Assembly (NCBI RefSeq): GCF_024506435.1
Contig: NZ_JANIET010000001.1
Span: 1,240,001-1,304,000 of the forward strand
Reading direction: 5' to 3'
DNA length: 64,000 bases
Origin: Pantoea trifolii
GTDB lineage: Bacteria; Pseudomonadota; Gammaproteobacteria; Enterobacterales; Enterobacteriaceae
The stretch's first letter is position 1. Every line of letters starts with the position of its first letter. Positions 57,945 through 64,000 of the stretch are shown piece after piece. The notes under the pieces were generated by a model that ran no database searches, had not been told where the DNA came from, and saw only the letters and a list, made by a program, of their open reading frames with translations. The position numbers and the translations under genes were made by a program.

Positions 57945-58525
57945 TGCTGCGCTTTCCACAGCTCAGCCAGCTCAACCACCGATTGCACGCCGGTTTTCTC
58001 CAGGATGTTTTTCTTGTGGGTGCTGACGGTTTTATTGCTGATGTGCAGCTGCTCGCCAATCTGCAGATTCGATAAGCCGCGCACCAGCAGCGCCACAATC
58101 TGCTGCTCTTTCTCGGTTAACGGCAGTTCGATACGCTCTGGCAGCGGCGGAAAAGCCTGTTGTCCGCCAAGTACTGCCAGAATCGCACTCAATAGTTGCG
58201 CCATGCTTTGGCTTTTCACCACGTAACCGGCGGCGCCCAGCGATACCGCGCTGAGCAGCGTGTGGCGGCTCTGCTGCGCGGAATAGATTAATACCGGGCA
58301 GTGCTGATTGCGCACGCGTAACCGGCGCAGCAGCTCAAGGCCGTCGCAATCGGGTAAGCCTATATCCAGCACAATTAAATCGATGGGATGATGCTGCAGC
58401 AGTTGGCGTGCCTGAGCTTCGTCGCCAGCGGCGTGAATTTTCAGCGTGATGGGAGCATTAACGCAAGCCGCTTCCAGTGCGACTTCAACTAACGGGTGAT
58501 CATCAATAAGCAGCAATGAAGCCAT
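57941..58525 (-). CDS. EvgA/BvgA-like response regulator (NarL/LuxR type)
   Basis: A 194-residue regulator with a receiver domain (acidic pair Asp8-Asp9, phospho-Asp54 in LIVLDIGLPD, Lys of VVKSQS) and a LuxR-type HTH at about 135-190 (LTEKEQQIVALLVRGLSNLQIGE, NKTVSTHKKNI). It is the first gene of a regulator-kinase-zitB unit, the same gene order as evgAS and bvgAS. Paralogue-level identity is high enough to call the family, not the exact orthologue; targets unknown. Confidence 0.9.
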   Translation of the reverse strand: MASLLLIDDHPLVEVALEAACVNAPITLKIHAAGDEAQARQLLQHHPIDLIVLDIGLPDCDGLELLRRLRVRNQHCPVLIYSAQQSRHTLLSAVSLGAAGYVVKSQSMAQLLSAILAVLGGQQAFPPLPERIELPLTEKEQQIVALLVRGLSNLQIGEQLHISNKTVSTHKKNILEKTGVQSVVELAELWKAQQ

Positions 58526-58582
58526 GAATCAGTTCCTGTGAATTTCATTGCTTCAGCATAGCGGAAAAGGGCGGGGGGCAAA

Positions 58583-58608
58583 ATAAAAGGGAGAGCCGAA
58601 GCTCTCCC
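58583..58608 (-). terminator. Intrinsic terminator of ybgS
   Basis: On the minus strand GGGAGAGC, loop TTCG, complement GCTCTCCC, then TTTTATTTT, 20 bp after the ybgS stop. Confidence 0.85.
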
Positions 58609-58628
58609 GATTGATACCAATGACTTAC

Positions 58629-58967
58629 TTATTGCGTGGTGCCATCGGTCTTATGATGCTTGGTTCCGACTTTTTTGTTCATGTCAGGGCATTTGCCCTC
58701 TTTACACATTGAATTTTTATGAACCTGTTCCGCAGACATATTGCTGGTGTCGGTGCCGGATGTTGCAGCGCTATTGGTGTTCATGCTGCCGCTGTTGATT
58801 TTGCTATTATCAACTTTATTCGGTGGCAGATTTTGTTTTGCACCACCGGCTGCTGCGCCTGCTTCTGCTGAAGCGTTAGCCGCGCCATTATTGTCTGCAG
58901 CCATTACAACACCGCTACCTAAAGTCATCGCTGCCGTCAGAAAGATCATTGCAAACTTATTCATCAT
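58629..58967 (-). CDS. ybgS: YbgS-like secreted protein
   Basis: A 112-residue exported protein: signal peptide to about Ala24 (GVVMAADNN), then a low-complexity Asn/Ala/Gly/Ser region, and a conserved C-terminal block HKNSMCKEGKCPDMNKKV ending in TDGTTQ, as in E. coli YbgS (126 residues). The two cysteines (near 87 and 92) are conserved and may form a disulfide. In E. coli ybgS is next to zitB; here the two-component genes separate them. Function unknown. Confidence 0.85.
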   Translation of the reverse strand: MMNKFAMIFLTAAMTLGSGVVMAADNNGAANASAEAGAAAGGAKQNLPPNKVDNSKINSGSMNTNSAATSGTDTSNMSAEQVHKNSMCKEGKCPDMNKKVGTKHHKTDGTTQ

Positions 58968-59264
58968 TATGCTCCAGTAATTAATGGATAGTTGCCGTCA
59001 AACACGCACGGGTGTTAAGTGACGAAAATAGCGTGCCGCGATGGAATAAAATTCCACCTTATACGCTTCGCTTAAATATTAAATTTTGTAAACACTTCAT
59101 TCCTTAGTGCTTACATTTAAAAAGCTTAGTGCATGGATATATAAATGCAAATTTGAGATGTACATTTTAAGCGCGGTGCGTAATTTACAGCTACCGCGCG
59201 AAGGGCTAAAGTGGGCGGGTTGCGCCCGACGGACGTTGGGCCAGAAATTTGAATGGAATTGTGT

Positions 59265-60317
59265 ATGGATTACCAGAACGACGACTTACGCATCAGAGAG
59301 ATCAAAGAGTTACTTCCTCCTGTTGCCTTGCTTGAAAAATTCCCCGCCACCGATAAAGCAGCCCAAACCGTTGCGCAGTCACGTCAGGCGATTCACCGCA
59401 TTCTGCATGGCGAGGATGATCGTCTGCTGGTGGTGATCGGTCCGTGCTCGATTCACGATACTCAGGCTGCGCAAGAGTATGCGTCGCGTCTGCTGACATT
59501 GCGTGATGAGTTGAAAGACGATCTCGAAGTGGTGATGCGCGTTTATTTTGAAAAACCGCGCACCACGGTGGGCTGGAAAGGGCTGATCAACGATCCCTTT
59601 ATGGATGGCAGCTTCCAGATCAACGACGGCCTGCGCCTGGCGCGCAAGCTGCTGGTGGATATCAACGACATCGGTTTGCCTGCAGCGGGTGAGTTCCTCG
59701 ATATGATCACGCCACAATATATGGCCGATCTGATGAGCTGGGGCGCGATTGGCGCGCGTACCACCGAATCGCAGGTGCACCGTGAACTCTCTTCCGGTCT
59801 CTCTTGCCCGGTGGGCTTCAAAAACGGTACCGACGGCACCATCAAAGTGGCGATTGACGCGATTGGTGCCGCCAGCGCGCCACACTGCTTCTTGTCGGTC
59901 ACCAAATATGGTCATTCGGCGATTGTCGAAACCAGCGGTAACGAAGATTGCCACATCATTCTGCGCGGCGGCAAAGAGCCGAACTACAGCGCTGAACACG
60001 TGGCGGCAGTGAAAACCGGTCTGGAGAAAGCAGGCTTGCGTCCGCAGGTGATGATCGACTTCAGCCATGCCAACAGCAGCAAGCAGTTCCAGCGTCAGAT
60101 GGTCGTTGCTGATGACGTGGCGCAGCAAATTGCCGGCGGTGAGCAGGCGATTACCGGCGTAATGATCGAGAGTCATCTGGTGGAAGGCAATCAGAGCCTT
60201 GAAAGCGGCAAACCGCTGGTGTACGGGCAGAGCGTGACCGATGCCTGCATCGGCTGGGAAGACACTGAGAAAGCGTTGCGTCAGCTGGCTCAGGCGGTCA
60301 AACAGCGTCGCGGTTAA
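59265..60317 (+). CDS. aroG: DAHP synthase, phenylalanine-sensitive
   Basis: First enzyme of the shikimate pathway, joining erythrose-4-P and phosphoenolpyruvate; feedback-inhibited by phenylalanine. The start at 59265 (MDYQNDDLRI) gives 350 residues, the E. coli length. GPCSIHD (Cys61 and metal site, about 59-65), PRTTVGWKG, GARTTESQ and the metal ligand His in DFSHANSSKQ are all present. In E. coli TyrR acts here; only a weak TGTAAA-like half site (59087-59092) was seen upstream. Confidence 0.97.
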   Translation: MDYQNDDLRIREIKELLPPVALLEKFPATDKAAQTVAQSRQAIHRILHGEDDRLLVVIGPCSIHDTQAAQEYASRLLTLRDELKDDLEVVMRVYFEKPRTTVGWKGLINDPFMDGSFQINDGLRLARKLLVDINDIGLPAAGEFLDMITPQYMADLMSWGAIGARTTESQVHRELSSGLSCPVGFKNGTDGTIKVAIDAIGAASAPHCFLSVTKYGHSAIVETSGNEDCHIILRGGKEPNYSAEHVAAVKTGLEKAGLRPQVMIDFSHANSSKQFQRQMVVADDVAQQIAGGEQAITGVMIESHLVEGNQSLESGKPLVYGQSVTDACIGWEDTEKALRQLAQAVKQRRG

Positions 60318-60330
60318 GATTTGTGGCAAT

Positions 60331-60362
60331 AAAAAAGGCCAGACTTGCGTCTGGCCTTTTTG
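60331..60362. terminator. Bidirectional intrinsic terminator
   Basis: Stem AAAAGGCCAGAC, loop TTGC, complement GTCTGGCCTTTT, flanked by A- and T-runs between the convergent aroG and gpmA. Confidence 0.88.
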
Positions 60363-60377
60363 CGTTTCAGCGGTCGC

Positions 60378-61130
60378 TTACTTCGCTTTACCCTGGTTTG
60401 CTACGGCTGCGGCTTTCGCAGCGATCTCGTCAGCATCACCCAGATAGTAACGTTTGAGCGGCTTGAAGTTCTCGTCGAACTCATACACCAATGGCACGCC
60501 AGTTGGGATGTTCAGTTCGAGAATCTCGTCTTCGCTCAGGTTGTCGAGGTATTTAACCAGCGCACGCAGTGAGTTGCCGTGTGCAGCAATAATCACTTTC
60601 TCACCGCTCTTAATACGCGGCAGAATGCTTTCGTTCCAGTAAGGAATCACGCGTTCGATGGTCAGCGCCAGGCTTTCGGTGGTTGGCAGCTGCGCGTCAG
60701 TCAGTGAAGCGTAACGCGGATCGTGGCCAGGGAAACGCTCATCAGCGCGATCCAGCTCTGGTGGAGTGATGGCAAAGCCACGACGCCACTGTTTCACTTG
60801 CTCGTCACCGTATTTTGCGGCGGTTTCAGCTTTATCCAGACCTTGCAGCGCACCGTAGTGACGCTCGTTCAGACGCCAGGTTTTCTCAACCGGCAGCCAA
60901 GCCTGATCCAGCTCATCCAGCACGTTCCACAGGGTGTGGATAGCGCGCTTCAGCACTGAGGTGTAAGCGAAATCAAACACGAAACCTTCTTTCTTCAGCA
61001 GCTGACCGGCTGCTTTGGCTTCAGTGCGACCTTTGTCAGACAGATCAACGTCGTACCATCCGGTGAAGCGGTTTTCCTGGTTCCACTGGCTTTCGCCGTG
61101 TCGCACCAGTACCAGCTTAGTTACGGCCAT
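60378..61130 (-). CDS. gpmA: 2,3-bisphosphoglycerate-dependent phosphoglycerate mutase
   Basis: Glycolytic enzyme that interconverts 3- and 2-phosphoglycerate. The 250 residues equal E. coli GpmA. Phospho-His11 is in [21 protein letters not shown] and [12 protein letters not shown] (near 88-99) form the substrate site, and the second His is in [10 protein letters not shown] near 184. Single gene between galM and aroG, as in E. coli. Confidence 0.98.
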   Translation of the reverse strand: MAVTKLVLVRHGESQWNQENRFTGWYDVDLSDKGRTEAKAAGQLLKKEGFVFDFAYTSVLKRAIHTLWNVLDELDQAWLPVEKTWRLNERHYGALQGLDKAETAAKYGDEQVKQWRRGFAITPPELDRADERFPGHDPRYASLTDAQLPTTESLALTIERVIPYWNESILPRIKSGEKVIIAAHGNSLRALVKYLDNLSEDEILELNIPTGVPLVYEFDENFKPLKRYYLGDADEIAAKAAAVANQGKAK

Positions 61131-61280
61131 AGCTTTACTCCTTAATGCTCGATTTACGATTAGTATTGAAACCGGCTGCGGCCGCTGAGAAGCGGCTCAC
61201 TAATAGCGCCATACCATAGCGGAAAACAACGCACGGCGTAAGCCTGTCGGCAGCGCAGTGCGCGTTTTTCATCCGGTGGC

Positions 61281-62315
61281 TCAGTGCGGCGTGAAGCGAT
61301 AACGCGTCACGGACTGCCAGCTGTCGCCGGGTTGCAGCCAGCAATCGGGCTGCGGCCACTCTGCATGGTTGGGCGAATCCGGTAAAAATTCGCTCTCCAG
61401 AGCGATGCCCTGGAAAGCAGTATAGCTGTCCTGCTCACGGGCGCGTGTTCCCGCCAGATAGTTGCCGCTGTAGAACTGCAGTGCCGGGGCGGCAGTAAAC
61501 ACGCTCAGCTCCAGCTTGCCATCCGCAGACCACAAATGGGCCGCAGGCTGGCTGCTGTCGCCAGCGGTGTTGAGCAAAAAGGCATGGTCATAGCCTTTCA
61601 CCGCTTTTTGATCGTCATCGGCGAGGAACTCATCAGCGACGCGCTTCGGCTGGCGGAAATCAAAACTGTTTCCCGCTACCTCTTTCAGCGGCGCGTTAGG
61701 AATCCCTTCGCTATCCACCGGCAAGTAACGATCGGCGTGCAGTTGTAAGCGATGCTGGCGCGCATCACCATGATGCGCATCAAGATTAAAGTAAGCATGG
61801 TTGGTCAGGTTGACCGGGCAGGGCTTGTCGGTTTGCGCTTCGTAGCGAATTGACAGGCAATTATCATCATCAAGTTGATAGATGACATCGGCGATTAAAT
61901 TGCCGGGATAGCCCTGATCGCCATCCGGCGAATCGAGGCGATAGTGCACTTCGCTTTCGCTCTGACTGAGGATCTGCCAGCGACGCTTATCGAAACCTTC
62001 CGGTCCGCCGTGCAGCTGATGTGCGCCCTGATTCGCCGCCAGCAACAGATTAAGCGGCTTCAGTTCGGCCGAGGCGATGCGGTTTGCGTAGCGGCCAATG
62101 GTCGCGCCAAGATAAGCATCCTGATGCAGATAATCAGACGGCGTGGCGCAGCCGAGCAGCGCTTCACGCACGCTGTGATCCAACATGGGCACGCGCGCTG
62201 ACAACCAGGTCGCGCCCCAATCCATAAAGGTCGCGACCATGCCGTTGCGATTGCGCAGCACGGTGATGCGCCACGGTTGCCCGTCTGGCGCGTGGGAATT
62301 CACATCACTTACCAT
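61281..62315 (-). CDS. galM: Aldose 1-epimerase (galactose mutarotase)
   Basis: Converts beta- to alpha-D-galactose so that GalK can act. The start at 62315 ([15 protein letters not shown]), behind AGGAGCAGG, gives 344 residues (E. coli 346) and overlaps the end of galK by 7 bases; the longer reading frame would lie inside galK. Catalytic His is in TNHAYFNLD, the base Glu in [13 protein letters not shown], and substrate contacts in GRYANRI and [12 protein letters not shown]. Confidence 0.95.
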   Translation of the reverse strand: MVSDVNSHAPDGQPWRITVLRNRNGMVATFMDWGATWLSARVPMLDHSVREALLGCATPSDYLHQDAYLGATIGRYANRIASAELKPLNLLLAANQGAHQLHGGPEGFDKRRWQILSQSESEVHYRLDSPDGDQGYPGNLIADVIYQLDDDNCLSIRYEAQTDKPCPVNLTNHAYFNLDAHHGDARQHRLQLHADRYLPVDSEGIPNAPLKEVAGNSFDFRQPKRVADEFLADDDQKAVKGYDHAFLLNTAGDSSQPAAHLWSADGKLELSVFTAAPALQFYSGNYLAGTRAREQDSYTAFQGIALESEFLPDSPNHAEWPQPDCWLQPGDSWQSVTRYRFTPH

Positions 62316-63457
62316 TGGCCTGCTCCTGCGGACGCTTTGCACACGTAGAAAGTCTCTTTGATGCCGGTTTGCGCCTCATACTTCTCGGCCACCACCGCTT
62401 TCACGGCATCGACCAGATCGGTCGGCATCAGCGCCACGATGCAGCCACCAAAGCCGCCACCGGTCATACGCACGCCGCCGCGCGGGCCGATTTGTGCTTT
62501 CACAATCTCAACCAGCTGATCGATTTGCGGCACGGTGATTTCGAAATCGTCACGCATCGAGGCGTGCGATTCAGCCATCAGTTCGCCCATACGTTTCAAA
62601 TCGCCAGCGCTTAACGCATCGGCTGCTTCCAGCGTGCGTGCATTCTCGGTGATGACGTGACGTACACGTTTCGCTACCAACGCATCCAGTTCGCCTGCTG
62701 AGGCTTCGAACTCTTCCAGCGTCACATCGCGCAGCGCCGGCTTATTGAAGAAGCGCGCGCCGGTTTCACACTGTTCACGACGCGTATTGTATTCGCTGCC
62801 CACCAGGCTGCGACGGAAGTTGGAGTTGATGATCACCACTGCGACATCTTCCGGCATCGATACCGCGCGCGTACCGAGCGTGCGGCAATCCAGCAGCATG
62901 GCGTGATCCGGCTGACCGAGCGCGGAGATCAGCTGATCCATGATGCCGCAGTTGCAGCCGACAAACTGGTTTTCCGCTTCCTGACCGTTCACCGCAATCG
63001 CTGCGCCGTCGAGGTTCAACGCATACAGCTGCTGGAATACGGTGCCGACCGCCACTTCCAGCGACGCCGAAGAGCTCAGGCCCGCGCCTTGTGGCACGTT
63101 GCCGCTGATCACCATATCGACGCCACCAAAGCTGGCATCGCGTTTCTGCAGATGTTTCACCACGCCGCGCACGTAGTTGGCCCACATTGGTTCTTTCAAC
63201 GGCTCGATCGGCGCATCCAGCGAGAAGCTATCCTGCTGATTGTCGTAATCGACGGCAATCACGCGCACCTGACGATCGTCGCGTTTGGCGCAGGCGATCA
63301 CGGTTTGATAATCGATGGCGCACGGCAGCACGAAGCCATCGTTGTAATCAGTGTGTTCGCCGATCAGATTGACGCGGCCCGGCGCCTGAATGCTGTGCGT
63401 GGCTGGATAGCCGAAGGTGTCAGCGAATACCTGTTGAGTAATGGATTTTAATGACAT
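62309..63457 (-). CDS. galK: Galactokinase
   Basis: Phosphorylates alpha-D-galactose. GHMP-kinase fold, 382 residues as in E. coli. The galactose motif [21 protein letters not shown] is at about 27-47 with its catalytic Arg, the ATP loop is [16 protein letters not shown] near 119-134, and [17 protein letters not shown] motif 3 ([14 protein letters not shown]) is near 340. It starts directly after the galT stop, with no gap. Confidence 0.98.
   Translation of the reverse strand: MSLKSITQQVFADTFGYPATHSIQAPGRVNLIGEHTDYNDGFVLPCAIDYQTVIACAKRDDRQVRVIAVDYDNQQDSFSLDAPIEPLKEPMWANYVRGVVKHLQKRDASFGGVDMVISGNVPQGAGLSSSASLEVAVGTVFQQLYALNLDGAAIAVNGQEAENQFVGCNCGIMDQLISALGQPDHAMLLDCRTLGTRAVSMPEDVAVVIINSNFRRSLVGSEYNTRREQCETGARFFNKPALRDVTLEEFEASAGELDALVAKRVRHVITENARTLEAADALSAGDLKRMGELMAESHASMRDDFEITVPQIDQLVEIVKAQIGPRGGVRMTGGGFGGCIVALMPTDLVDAVKAVVAEKYEAQTGIKETFYVCKASAGAGQW

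Positions 63458-64000
<543 letters not shown>

Noticed and set aside
59080..59190. TyrR box upstream of aroG
   Set aside because: Only a single TGTAAA half site and scattered partial matches; not good enough to call.

Overview
The window is a stretch of core chromosome from a gamma-proteobacterium of the order Enterobacterales. Gene order follows the Escherichia coli ubiF-to-gal segment almost gene for gene, and protein lengths mostly match E. coli to within a few residues. Several local differences (a DUF969/DUF979 transporter and pcp beside the oxoprolinase genes, an evgAS-like two-component pair beside zitB, an Ada-AlkA fusion, no kdpFABCD) point to the Erwiniaceae, most likely Pantoea or a close relative. 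The genus is inferred from remembered gene content, not from a database comparison.

Layout. 1-668: 3' end of ubiF. 720-1483: a seven-gene tRNA operon on the minus strand (Met, Leu, Gln, Gln, Met, Gln, Gln) with its promoter and terminator. 1632-3299: asnB. 3618-10021: the amino-sugar regulon, nagBACD on the minus strand and nagE divergent, with two NagC operators and a CRP site between them. 10174-13864: glnS, a small NTF2-like protein gene, fur and fldA. 14002-17662: ybfE, ybfF, seqA and pgm. 17701-18823: an orphan kdpE and ybfA, with the rest of the kdp locus missing. 18976-22134: ybgA (a DUF523-DUF1722 fusion), phrB and ybgI. 22296-27864: a 5-oxoproline salvage operon, pxpBCA, two transporter subunits and pcp, ending in nei.

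27901-39402: the TCA-cycle block, gltA divergent from sdhCDAB-sucABCD. 40065-43209: cytochrome bd oxidase, cydAB-cydX-ybgE, behind a long leader with FNR- and ArcA-like sites. 43408-49039: the Tol-Pal envelope system, ybgC-tolQRAB-pal-cpoB. 49206-49512: three identical tRNA-Lys genes. 49601-49866: two related palindromic repeats. 49873-51995: an alkylation-repair pair (Ada-AlkA fusion and an MGMT). 52131-54904: nadA under a NadR box, pnuC and zitB. 54873-58525: a hybrid kinase and its response regulator. 58629-60317: ybgS and aroG. 60378-64000: gpmA and galM-galK-galT, with galT cut by the window edge.

The genes fall into working units: GlcNAc uptake and breakdown to fructose-6-phosphate (nag); acetyl-CoA oxidation from citrate synthase to fumarate, coupled to a bd oxidase; NAD precursor supply (nadA, pnuC); outer-membrane constriction at division (Tol-Pal); and salvage of N-terminal pyroglutamate through Pcp, an importer and PxpABC. 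No phage, insertion sequence, CRISPR array or classical defence locus was seen. The points most worth following up are the kdp deletion scar with a fossil kdpD tail, the evgAS-like system fused transcriptionally to zitB, the full oxoproline import and hydrolysis operon, and the paired palindromes next to the lysine tRNAs.
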